DNA of 64,000 nucleotides, from contig CAYYQW010000014.1 in the NCBI GenBank assembly GCA_964472505.1, positions 1 to 64,000 on the forward strand, given 5' to 3'. The DNA is from JAYEIA01 sp964472505 (GTDB taxonomy: Bacteria; Bacteroidota; Bacteroidia; Bacteroidales; JAADGE01). A program made the translations under genes and the position numbers. The notes beneath the pieces are model-generated. The model searched no databases. It was not told where the DNA came from and saw only the letters and a list, made by a program, of their open reading frames with translations. This document shows, piece after piece, positions 50,301 to 59,278 of this stretch; the first letter of the stretch is position 1; every line of letters starts with the position of its first letter.

Positions 50301-52808
50301 ATGAATACACTCAGTAACTTTTCACAGGCAGAACCTCTGATAAAAGAGCGATACAAATATTTTGACAAAACTGAACAGTTTGATTTATCCGAAGTCTTTC
50401 TGCAACACGGGTTTATGTTGCCCAAACCCGAAGGTTTTAATTTGCCGAATTTCGGAAAAAAAATAACCGAAAGAATAAAAGCTTCCGACTACTCGGAGGT
50501 CGTAATAGATTCTTATGAAAACAATATATTAAGTTTGACTTTCGCCAAAAAGGGCTTTCTCGGGATAGGAAAGAAAAAAGACAGCTTCTTTTTGGCCGTA
50601 GTTGAAGATTATTTGGTTTATGCTTTTAAATCATCGGCCAAAAAATCCGGATTGTTTTCTTTTTTTAAGAGTAAGCCAAAAAAAATACTTGAATATTTTT
50701 ATGAAAAATTAAAAGAGGAGCAAGACCTTCTAAATCCGGAAAACAAATTAGCCGGAGAGAATGTGCTTGTCCGAAAAACAGATACATTCAAAGAACTAAG
50801 CATCCGTTTTTTGATGGCTGAAAATGAAATGCTGCTTGCAGTTTTGCCGGCCGGAAGCCTTAAAGGCGATGAAGATCTGAAAGAACATAAACTCAGTAGT
50901 TTCCGGTATATATTATCCGATAAAGATGCAGCCGTAGCCGGGTTCGACAGCTCGGGCCGTTTGGTATATCTTAATAAAATCGGTGATACCAAAATGAAGA
51001 TGAAAGGTTTTTGGTGGTGGAAAACCATAAGGTTTGATACATACCAAATGAAGCCTAAAAAAGGCTCGTCAAAGTATTTCAAACGTATTTTGCATCTTAA
51101 TACAAAAGATTCCGAAACACGCATTAAGGAAGTTGTAGGTATAAATTATGAAAAAGGTGCTTTTCCGGTGGCCGATCGTATGATGCGCCTGCTTGCCAAA
51201 AGAACCGGCGACCCTTTCTATGAACTTTCCCGTTTGTTTGCGGAATTTATCAGCCGTAAAGCATTGTTTGCCGATGCCGATATTCGCTCTCAGTTTATTT
51301 CGCAAATGCGCAATGCCATGAGCGGCTTGATGGGGCTTGATAAGTATAAATTCTTTTTGATGAATTATAAGCTTACGCATAAAGACCGAGCCGTATTTTT
51401 ACAAATGATGCTGAAAGCCGGAACCAATACCGACCAATTTAAAAACGGATTGCCCGTGGCCGAGTTTATTCACAATGATTTTCAGAAAAACTGTAAAAGC
51501 ACAAATCGTAAGTTAGTTCTGAAAATTTTGTTTGCCAAATACTTAATTCTGGCTGAAGCCGATAAAGATGCCGAGAAATTAGTCAAAAAAGTCCAAAAAC
51601 ACATACCCGAAGAGGAATTGACGCTTTTAATGCCGGACCCGAGTATTGATTTAACAGATACCGAAGCCGGAAAATATTTGCTGACGGAAGTGTACGACAT
51701 GCTGGCCGAGCTGAATCCTAAAAAACGTGATTTCTACACTTATAAACAAGCCGAAATACAGCCCTTAAATTCTGAGCGCTTAAAAAAACTTGCCGAAAGC
51801 GAGCATGAAAAAAGTAAAAATGCAAAAAATATATTAGCGCTTCTTAATTCCGAAACGATTTCGGGAGATGATGCCGACCCTTTGCCGGCTCAATACAATC
51901 CCATGAAAAACCGAGCCATGCTCGAGCAGTTAAAGCATCCTGCCGAACGCTCAAAAGGCAGTATGAGCTATGTGAAAAAGTGGCTTAAAAATAATGATAA
52001 AGGCAATTACAGCTCAATAAAGTCATTTGCCAAGCAACTAAAAAGCGAAGATTACCCCGAAATTAGTCAAACAGTACGTTCTTTATCAAAAGCACTTGCT
52101 TTGGGTGATATTGAAATCTATGTCGCGGAAGGAGAAATGGCCGGCCAAGTTGTGGGCTATGATGATAAACCGCCATTTATAATAATAGGCAGCGACTTAT
52201 TGAAAAAGCCCCTCAGTGATATTGCCTTTCTTGCAGCAAGGCAATTGGCGCATGTTGCTTTTGGGCACAGCCCGGTAAGTTCCAAATCTGTTTGGCAATC
52301 ATTTACTCTTGAAGGGCAGATTGCCTTGGATGCCTTTGTTAAATCTGTTACCACAGCCGGTTTGTATGGCAAGGGTTTAAAAGATATTGAGCTGATTAAT
52401 GATGTAACACATACTTTAAAACAGATTAATCTTTCCGATACCGGAGATGAATCTCTTGAAACAGCAGCATCAAAGCTTTATGAATTTTTGTATAAACCCT
52501 TGAATTTCAGCAAACATGCCGGAGATGTTAACCGACTGATACTTGCCGGAAGACTTTTACAGGCTTCCGCCGACAGAGCCGGCTTACTTTTTGCACCGAA
52601 TTTACATACGGCTTTTGATGCCGCTGTGAAATATTCACTTTCTGAAAATGCAGAAAAAGCTGAAAATATAACGCTGAGCGAGCTGTTAAATGCTAAAAAT
52701 AATGACGGCACGTATCGGTATCCGGAGTTTACTGTGCGTATTTTAAATATGTTTTCGTTCTATTTGTCGGAAAACTATACGGACTTGAAAAAAGCCATAA
52801 AGAAATAA
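50301..52808 (+). CDS. Unrecognised 835-residue protein with a decayed metallopeptidase-like motif
   Basis: I do not recognise this family. There is no signal peptide or clear membrane helix. The first 300 residues look like a mixed alpha/beta domain; residues about 300-560 are helical and TPR-like (FLMNYKLTHKDRAVFLQMML). At about 640-656 the line LAARQLAHVAFGHSP follows FIIIGSDLLKKPLSDI. This is the layout of M48-like peptidases (xLxxxHExxHxxxGH), but the HExxH is replaced by RQLAH, so zinc hydrolysis seems lost. It precedes the signalling genes by 127 bp and may belong with them, though they have their own promoter. Confidence 0.55.
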   Translation: MNTLSNFSQAEPLIKERYKYFDKTEQFDLSEVFLQHGFMLPKPEGFNLPNFGKKITERIKASDYSEVVIDSYENNILSLTFAKKGFLGIGKKKDSFFLAVVEDYLVYAFKSSAKKSGLFSFFKSKPKKILEYFYEKLKEEQDLLNPENKLAGENVLVRKTDTFKELSIRFLMAENEMLLAVLPAGSLKGDEDLKEHKLSSFRYILSDKDAAVAGFDSSGRLVYLNKIGDTKMKMKGFWWWKTIRFDTYQMKPKKGSSKYFKRILHLNTKDSETRIKEVVGINYEKGAFPVADRMMRLLAKRTGDPFYELSRLFAEFISRKALFADADIRSQFISQMRNAMSGLMGLDKYKFFLMNYKLTHKDRAVFLQMMLKAGTNTDQFKNGLPVAEFIHNDFQKNCKSTNRKLVLKILFAKYLILAEADKDAEKLVKKVQKHIPEEELTLLMPDPSIDLTDTEAGKYLLTEVYDMLAELNPKKRDFYTYKQAEIQPLNSERLKKLAESEHEKSKNAKNILALLNSETISGDDADPLPAQYNPMKNRAMLEQLKHPAERSKGSMSYVKKWLKNNDKGNYSSIKSFAKQLKSEDYPEISQTVRSLSKALALGDIEIYVAEGEMAGQVVGYDDKPPFIIIGSDLLKKPLSDIAFLAARQLAHVAFGHSPVSSKSVWQSFTLEGQIALDAFVKSVTTAGLYGKGLKDIELINDVTHTLKQINLSDTGDESLETAASKLYEFLYKPLNFSKHAGDVNRLILAGRLLQASADRAGLLFAPNLHTAFDAAVKYSLSENAEKAENITLSELLNAKNNDGTYRYPEFTVRILNMFSFYLSENYTDLKKAIKK

Positions 52809-52894
52809 AGGAAAAGAGCTTATGATTTTTGATCGGATAAATACAAAATGCAAGAAAACATTACATAATACATAGTTATCATAAAAAAAAATAT

Positions 52895-52902
52895 TATTTT
52901 TG
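52895..52902 (+). promoter_or_regulatory. Candidate promoter of the five-gene signalling-transport run
   Basis: TATTTTTG matches TAnnTTTG exactly and lies 33 bp before the first gene. Genes at 52936-62497 then follow with gaps of 45, 11, 12 and 41 bp and no terminator, so they probably form one operon. Confidence 0.5.
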
Positions 52903-52935
52903 ACAATTTATAAAACGATAATTACCGGCTGACGT

Positions 52936-55581
52936 ATGATACCAAAAGGGAAAACCGGCTATTTAATTGTGTCATCTTTTTTGCTGATAGCGGCAATTAG
53001 TGTGGTATCGGTTTTTCTGTTTCGTTACTTTGAACAAAAAAAGCAGAAAGTTGATGAGCAAATATTCCTGCTTTCACGAAATAATTTCTTGGCAAAAGAC
53101 ATTGCTTTAAATTTGGAAAAACTTCCGCAAACGGAAGAGCAGGCTAAAGAGAAAATTAAACAATCTGCTCGGCTTTATCGAACTTCCGCCGGTGTTTTTA
53201 TAAACGGCGGTATTGTGCCGCAAAGAGAAGATAATCCTTTGATTCCGCCCGCAAGCGATGAGTTTCGTCGTTCCCTCACTCAATTAAAATCACTTTTGGA
53301 AACTTTCCGTAACTTGTCGGACAATATCAATGAACTGCCTTACTACACTTATGAGGCCGTACTTGCCGACACCATAATCGACGGTTTTACAAAACAAATT
53401 ACACAAGTTGAAAAATCGCGTAATAAGCAAGTATATACTTCTGCCGAGCAGTTAAAAGATTTATTGGTTGAATTAGAACCGCTTACAAATAATATAATAA
53501 GCCGCTTGGAATCGGAGAAAAGCCGGTTGATAACAGGGCAAATGCTTTCGCTAATCCTGTCGGTGGCATTAGTGCTTATTTTGCTTGCCGGTTTGGTTTA
53601 CCTGTTAATACAAAAGGTCGTGCGAGAGCTTCAGCAGCTTTATGAAGAATTGACCGATACAAAAAGCGCTTTTGACCAAGACGAACAGCCGGATTATTCA
53701 AACTATTATTTGTCAATCTTCTTTAAACGATTTGCCGCATTCAAGCAAATACTGGCAAGTTTACGCGCATTTATCCAAGATTTATACCGGCATAATTTTA
53801 ATGCCGAGCCTTCCGAAGCCATTCAAGAAACTGCCCTTTACAGCGATTTGACGGCTTTGCGAAATGACTTAAAACAGCGAGAGGAACAGGAAAAAGAAAG
53901 GCGAAAACGAGAAGAAAAAAGACAATGGGCCGTTGAAGGCCGAACTAAGATTACAAATATTCTGCAAAGCACCGGAACAATCTCCGATCTGGCTGATCAG
54001 GTAATCGTTGGTTTAGTGAAGTTTCTGGGAGCGGCACAAGGCGGAATATTTTTATTAAGAGATAACGATACCGATGCGCCTTATCTTGAAATGGTTTCGG
54101 CTTTTGCTTACGACAGAAAAAAATATCTTACAAAAAAAATACCGGTTGGCGAGGGCTTGTTGGGAATGGCTGCCCTTGAGAAAACAACTTATTGGCTTAA
54201 GGAAATACCTCAGGAGTATATTGAGATTGAATCCGGATTGGGAGAATCTCCGCCAAGGAGCTTATTTATTGTCCCTTTAAAAGCCGAAAGTGAAATGCCC
54301 GGCGTAATGGAAATTGCTTCTTTTAAACAATTTGAAGAGCATGAAGCCGAGTTCATTGAAGATATCGCACAAAGTATTGGCTCCTCTTTGCGCTCTGTAC
54401 AAATTGCAGAACAAACCGCTAAGCTGCTTGAGGAATCACGTAAAAAATCGGAAGAATTGGCTTTGCAGGACACACAAATGCGAAAGCGCTTTGATGAATT
54501 ACGCGATGCCCAGAAGAAAGCCAAGAAAAACGAGATGGAAATGTCCGCTTTGGTATCGGTTATTGATCGAAGCCTCTTAAAATGCGAACTCAATTTGCGC
54601 GGATTTATACGTTCTGCCAACAGACGTTTCTTTTCGCTTACCGATTATCACAGCGATGAGTTGAAAAGAAAAGATTTTCGAATGCTCTTGACCGATGAAG
54701 GACAGAAAATCTTTGACGAAAGTCTGGAAAAAGTTACCAAAGGAGAAACCGTTCCTTTCAATGCACAGATACGCACCAAATTTGATACGGAAGCATGGGT
54801 CTTGTTGCAAATGGCTCCGGTTCGTGATGATGAAGACAAAATAAGCGAAGTGCTTTTGATAGGAAATGATATCACGCGTCAAAAAGAAATTGAGCAAAAC
54901 AACAAACAACTTTTGCAGGATACTTTAGAGAAAGCTGAGAAACTTTCCAATCAAGACAAAGAGATGCAGATGAATATTGATGTCTTGATGAAAACGCAAG
55001 AAGAGCTCATGAAAAAAGAGTTTGAACTTGAAGCGCTCCATGATGCCGTCCAAACCAATTATTTGACTGCAGAAATAAACACCGATAAGCAATTTTTATG
55101 GGTAAACCATTTGTTTTCCGAAAAATTTGGCTATTCAGAGTCTGAAATAAAAGAAAAAAGGATAAACGAACTGCTTAGTGAGGATGCCCGGGAGGATTTT
55201 GAAACCGCTTGGCAATCCGCTTTAAAGAAAGAAAGCTCAAGAAAAGCACTTAAGTTTAAGGATTCAAAAAACCAAAGCCTTTGGTTGCTTTTTACCTTAT
55301 CTGTAGTTGAAGACCAACAAGAAGAGCAGCAAAAAATTATTATGATTGCCATAGATATTTCCAAACAAAAAATGGCTGAAAAGCAAGTAACCCAACAAGC
55401 TGAAGAGCTAAAAAAACAAGAGCAAATCATGGAAATGAATATGCAGGAAATGTTGGAAATAAATCAAGAATTGGAAACAAAAGTTACCACGCTTAAAGAA
55501 AAAGAAAATAAAGTTATTCGGGAACAGGCCGATAAGAATGAAAGAAAATATATCAATTGGATTGACGAAATATTTGACTAA
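52936..55581 (+). CDS. Membrane GAF/PAS sensor protein without output domain
   Basis: The 881-residue protein has a membrane helix at about 8-30, an exported helical sensor of about 170 residues, a second helix at about 203-227 (LSLILSVALVLILLAGLVYLL), then a coiled coil, a GAF domain at about 340-495 (GLVKFLGAAQGGIFLL and GEGLLGMAALEKTTYWLKEIP), a coiled coil, and two PAS domains at about 545-650 and 690-800. The last 70 residues are again coiled coil. There is no kinase, cyclase or phosphatase domain, so it must act by binding a partner. Its GAF matches the GAF of the next protein in layout and wording (ATYAYNRKKYMRN against SAFAYDRKKYLTK), which suggests the two bind or sense alike. Confidence 0.85.
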   Translation: MIPKGKTGYLIVSSFLLIAAISVVSVFLFRYFEQKKQKVDEQIFLLSRNNFLAKDIALNLEKLPQTEEQAKEKIKQSARLYRTSAGVFINGGIVPQREDNPLIPPASDEFRRSLTQLKSLLETFRNLSDNINELPYYTYEAVLADTIIDGFTKQITQVEKSRNKQVYTSAEQLKDLLVELEPLTNNIISRLESEKSRLITGQMLSLILSVALVLILLAGLVYLLIQKVVRELQQLYEELTDTKSAFDQDEQPDYSNYYLSIFFKRFAAFKQILASLRAFIQDLYRHNFNAEPSEAIQETALYSDLTALRNDLKQREEQEKERRKREEKRQWAVEGRTKITNILQSTGTISDLADQVIVGLVKFLGAAQGGIFLLRDNDTDAPYLEMVSAFAYDRKKYLTKKIPVGEGLLGMAALEKTTYWLKEIPQEYIEIESGLGESPPRSLFIVPLKAESEMPGVMEIASFKQFEEHEAEFIEDIAQSIGSSLRSVQIAEQTAKLLEESRKKSEELALQDTQMRKRFDELRDAQKKAKKNEMEMSALVSVIDRSLLKCELNLRGFIRSANRRFFSLTDYHSDELKRKDFRMLLTDEGQKIFDESLEKVTKGETVPFNAQIRTKFDTEAWVLLQMAPVRDDEDKISEVLLIGNDITRQKEIEQNNKQLLQDTLEKAEKLSNQDKEMQMNIDVLMKTQEELMKKEFELEALHDAVQTNYLTAEINTDKQFLWVNHLFSEKFGYSESEIKEKRINELLSEDAREDFETAWQSALKKESSRKALKFKDSKNQSLWLLFTLSVVEDQQEEQQKIIMIAIDISKQKMAEKQVTQQAEELKKQEQIMEMNMQEMLEINQELETKVTTLKEKENKVIREQADKNERKYINWIDEIFD

Positions 55582-55626
55582 GCCCTGTTTTATTTAAAAA
55601 AAGATAATTTAATTTGTAAGCTGTAA

Positions 55627-58245
55627 ATGAACGGAACAAAACAAACATACAAAACACACGAACGCTTTATCGACAGAACTTCTGCTTTGCAGAGGGCTCT
55701 GTTGGCAGGCTTGTTTGGCTTGTTTTTTCCTTTGGTTTCATTAGTTATTTTATTTTTGAGCGGAAATTTTGAATTTGGCTTAGAAGCTTTTATAAACATA
55801 CACCGCGAGAACCCTTTGCTTTTTATAATAGGGCCGGCTCCTTTTGTTCTGTTTTTTGGTGTTTACCTTATTAATGTCAGAATAGGCCGCGACAGAGAAT
55901 TTCTGATGAATGAGATTTCAGAACTGGAATACCGCATGGAAGCCAATTCTGAATTGGCTCGCAAAATCGGAGAAGGAGATTTTTCGACCTCAAAAGAAGA
56001 TATTCCGCTGACCGACAAGCTTGGAAATGCTTTATTTGCCATGCAGAAAAACTTAGTGGCAACCTATCGTAAAGAAAATGAGCAAAACTGGATTGCTCGA
56101 GGTAAAGAAATTATTGCCGATATTCTGCGAAAGCATAATAATATGGAAGCCCTTGCAGCAGAGGTGCTTATTAGTCTTGTTACATTTACCGACTCCATAC
56201 AAGGCGCTTTCTATGTGTACGATGAAGAACATGAATTATTGATAAACAAAGCCACTTATGCATATAATCGGAAAAAATATATGCGTAATGAATATACCAT
56301 TGGGCAAGGTCTGATAGGCCAAGCGGCTTTTGAAAAGGCTTACATTTATCGCAAAGAAATACCGGAGGATTACTTTACCATAAGCTCGGGAATATTGGGC
56401 GATAAAAAACCCAAAACGCTTCTGATTTCTCCTTTTTTTGGGGATGAGAAATTGCAGGGTGTTCTTGAAATAGCTTCCTTAAAAGAAAGCATGCCGCAGC
56501 AGATGATTACCCTCATGAATGAGTTGAGCAATATCATTGGGCAAACACTTTTTAACCTTAAATCCAATACCCGTACCGAACAACTGCTTGAGGAATCACA
56601 AAACCTGACCAAGCGCTTGCGTAAAAACGAGGATGAGTTAAAGCAGAACGCCCAAAAAATGGAAATGACTCAGATTGAGTTAAAGAAATCCAACGAAGAA
56701 TTGGCTGCTAAAATTTCAGAGGTAGAACAGGGGCAAAAACGTTTGCACGCCCTGCTCGAAAATGCTTCTGAAGTTATTACCATTTATGATGCCAACGGCA
56801 TTGTAAAATACGTAAGCCCCTCGGTTAAAAACATACTGGGCTTCCACCCGGAAGAGATGATTGGCAAAAACCGTTTTGAAAGAGGCGAAGCCGTTTTGCA
56901 GGATGCTTTTAATACGCTTATTGACAATCCGGAAGTCAGCCGTACTTTTGAATATCGCTACGAGAACAAACGAAAAGAAATGATGTGGCTGGAAACCATC
57001 GGCAGAAACTTGACCGACAATCCGGCTATCGGCGGAATACTCTTCAATACCCGAGATATTACGGTACGAAAAGTTGCCGAAAAAGCTCAAAGGCTTAGCG
57101 GTGAAATGCAAGCTCTTTCAGAAAACAGTCCGGATATGATTTTGCGTATCGGGCCGGACAAAAAAATATATTATGCCAATCCCATGGTAAGTGAATATAT
57201 CGGAATAAGCTCGGCAAAAGCTACCGATAATTATCTGGATCATTTGGATATAAACCCAAAAATTACGGAAATTTTTGAAGACTCCTTAAGCCATGTCCTT
57301 TCAACAAAAGAAGTACAGGAAGAGGAAATTTCATTTCCGCAAGGGGAAAAAGAAAAAATCATTGTGCAGTTCAATGCAATTCCCGAATTTAATCAGGAAA
57401 AAGAGCTTGAAACCGTACTTTTTGTAGCGCACGATATTACCGAGCGTAAGCAAATTGAGCTGGAAATTGAGAAAAAGAACAAAAGTATCACCGAAAGCAT
57501 TAACTATGCTCGACGTATTCAGACAGCCATTATACCGAATAACAAATTCATTCAGGAGTATTTACCGCAATCCTTTATCTTTTATCGTCCGCGCGATGTT
57601 GTAAGCGGTGATTTTCCTTGGTTCTACGTCAACGGTGATGATATTTATATTGCTGCAGTTGATTGTACCGGGCACGGGGTTCCGGGAGCACTGCTTTCTT
57701 TCATTGGTTACTTTATTCTAAATAACATTGTATCCGGACAAGATGATTTAAGTGTCGGAGAAATAATGGATAAACTTCATTATCAGGTAAGAAAGACATT
57801 AAAACAAGATTCTCCTGATGCAAATGCACGGGATGGCATGGATCTTGCCTTGTGTAAAATAAATTCTAAAAAAGGTCAACTGGAATTTTCGGGCGCACAC
57901 CGTCCGTTATACCTGTTGAGAAACGGAGAGATAGAGATTTATAAAGGCGATTTAAGAGCCGTGGGAGGCATTCCCATTCGTTCAAAAAAAGAAGACCCAT
58001 TCGAAACTCATAAAATAGATTTGCAAGTTAAGGATCAAATTTATATTTTTTCCGATGGATTACCTGATCAAATTGGCGGAGAAAAAGGCCGAAAGTACCA
58101 AGCCAAACGCATACGCCACGGAATTGTTAAAAATCAGGGAATGAGCATGGAGCAAATGAACGATTATTTTGATAATGAGTATATTAGTTGGAAAAGAGAT
58201 TATAAACAAATTGACGACATACTCCTGATAGGAATAGAGTTTTAA
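55627..58245 (+). CDS. GAF/PAS/SpoIIE-type PP2C phosphatase (SiaA-like role)
   Basis: The 872-residue protein has two N-terminal membrane helices at about 22-46 and 60-80, a GAF domain at about 165-320, a coiled coil, two PAS domains at about 375-485 and 495-610, and a SpoIIE phosphatase at about 640-872. Phosphatase marks are YRPRDVVSGDFPW, VDCTGHGVPGALLS, RDGMDLALCKIN, FSDGLPDQIGG and QIDDILLIGIEF, all intact. It is followed by SiaB-like and SiaC-like genes, so its likely target is the SiaC phosphoprotein, as SiaA dephosphorylates SiaC in Pseudomonas aeruginosa. The domain plan differs from Pseudomonas SiaA, which has a HAMP and extracellular sensor. Confidence 0.88.
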   Translation: MNGTKQTYKTHERFIDRTSALQRALLAGLFGLFFPLVSLVILFLSGNFEFGLEAFINIHRENPLLFIIGPAPFVLFFGVYLINVRIGRDREFLMNEISELEYRMEANSELARKIGEGDFSTSKEDIPLTDKLGNALFAMQKNLVATYRKENEQNWIARGKEIIADILRKHNNMEALAAEVLISLVTFTDSIQGAFYVYDEEHELLINKATYAYNRKKYMRNEYTIGQGLIGQAAFEKAYIYRKEIPEDYFTISSGILGDKKPKTLLISPFFGDEKLQGVLEIASLKESMPQQMITLMNELSNIIGQTLFNLKSNTRTEQLLEESQNLTKRLRKNEDELKQNAQKMEMTQIELKKSNEELAAKISEVEQGQKRLHALLENASEVITIYDANGIVKYVSPSVKNILGFHPEEMIGKNRFERGEAVLQDAFNTLIDNPEVSRTFEYRYENKRKEMMWLETIGRNLTDNPAIGGILFNTRDITVRKVAEKAQRLSGEMQALSENSPDMILRIGPDKKIYYANPMVSEYIGISSAKATDNYLDHLDINPKITEIFEDSLSHVLSTKEVQEEEISFPQGEKEKIIVQFNAIPEFNQEKELETVLFVAHDITERKQIELEIEKKNKSITESINYARRIQTAIIPNNKFIQEYLPQSFIFYRPRDVVSGDFPWFYVNGDDIYIAAVDCTGHGVPGALLSFIGYFILNNIVSGQDDLSVGEIMDKLHYQVRKTLKQDSPDANARDGMDLALCKINSKKGQLEFSGAHRPLYLLRNGEIEIYKGDLRAVGGIPIRSKKEDPFETHKIDLQVKDQIYIFSDGLPDQIGGEKGRKYQAKRIRHGIVKNQGMSMEQMNDYFDNEYISWKRDYKQIDDILLIGIEF

Positions 58246-58256
58246 AGCACAATATT

Positions 58257-58835
58257 ATGGCCGAAAAATTTGACAAGCAAAATTCATTAGACTTTGTCTA
58301 TGATTTTTACCTTAGAATGAAAAAGAATAAGGTGCATTTGGCGTATGAAGGTGAAATCACTCATCAAATCACTAAAGCTTTTACTTCTTTAACCGAAAAC
58401 AACATGTCGATGGAAAACGACCCTAACTCTGTTCAGAAAAAAGTTTTCCATGTCATGGTGGAGTGTTTGCAAAATATTAGTAAGCATTCCGAAAACCGAC
58501 ACGATATCATTTCATCAAAAGACGGCAGAGGCATTTTCTTAGTAAGCAAAAATGATGATGAATATAATATTACCACCGGCAACGTTATAAAAAACGACAA
58601 AGTGGATTCACTCAAAAAACTACTGGAGAACATTAATAATCTGGATAAAGACGGCCTAAAACAACTTTATAAACAACAAATGCGCGAAGGAAGGTTATCT
58701 CCAAAAGGAGGAGCCGGCCTTGGTTTTATTGATATCGCCCGAAAAACAGGAGAAAAACTGATTTATTCTTTCCTGGAAATTGATGATAAAAATTCTTTTT
58801 TCGTATTAACATCTACTGTATTAAGACAAAAATAA
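58257..58835 (+). CDS. siaB: SiaB family protein kinase (GHKL-type)
   Basis: The 192-residue protein matches the SiaB family (DUF6272): LDFVYDFYLRMKKNKVHLAYEGEIT, then VFHVMVECLQNISKHSENR as the N-box-like helix, and SPKGGAGLGFIDIARKTG as the G-box-like nucleotide loop. SiaB is a serine/threonine kinase with an ATPase fold related to anti-sigma kinases; in Pseudomonas it phosphorylates SiaC. It follows the phosphatase after 11 bp and precedes the siaC-like gene by 12 bp. Confidence 0.88.
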   Translation: MAEKFDKQNSLDFVYDFYLRMKKNKVHLAYEGEITHQITKAFTSLTENNMSMENDPNSVQKKVFHVMVECLQNISKHSENRHDIISSKDGRGIFLVSKNDDEYNITTGNVIKNDKVDSLKKLLENINNLDKDGLKQLYKQQMREGRLSPKGGAGLGFIDIARKTGEKLIYSFLEIDDKNSFFVLTSTVLRQK

Positions 58836-58847
58836 AAAATCATAAAA

Positions 58848-59237
58848 ATGGACGTAATTAAAATTCAAGGAACTGACGATACACCAAAAGTCATACTGGA
58901 TGCCGGAAAAGAAAGCCCTTATATGGAGATTTCAGGACGCTCGCTGCCCGAAGATGTAGTAGCTTTCTATGATCCCATACTTGAGTGGTTGGATGATTAT
59001 GCGGAAAATCCGCTTGACAAAACGGTGTTTAATTTTAAATTGGAATACTTCAATACAGCATCATCAAAACTGCTGCTTGATATTCTTTTAAGATTGGAAC
59101 AACTGCACGAAGACGGCCATGAAGTGCTGATACGCTGGCATTATCCCGACGATGATGAAGATATGGAAGAAGCCGGCGAAGAATATGCCGACATTGTGGA
59201 AGTTCCGTTTGAACAAGTTAGCTACTCATTGGATTAG
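58848..59237 (+). CDS. siaC: SiaC family regulatory phosphoprotein (DUF1987)
   Basis: The 129-residue protein is a DUF1987/SiaC domain: MDVIKIQGTDDTPKVILDAG, MEISGRSLPEDVVAFYDPIL, and FKLEYFNTASSKLLLDILL. The last line holds the Thr-Ala-Ser-Ser stretch where the family is phosphorylated. In Pseudomonas, unphosphorylated SiaC binds and activates the diguanylate cyclase SiaD. No cyclase is next to it here; the next gene is a transporter, which makes that protein the obvious candidate partner. Confidence 0.9.
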   Translation: MDVIKIQGTDDTPKVILDAGKESPYMEISGRSLPEDVVAFYDPILEWLDDYAENPLDKTVFNFKLEYFNTASSKLLLDILLRLEQLHEDGHEVLIRWHYPDDDEDMEEAGEEYADIVEVPFEQVSYSLD

Positions 59238-59278
59238 TTAACCGTTCTGTCCGATGCAAAATATTTAAACTTTAACAG

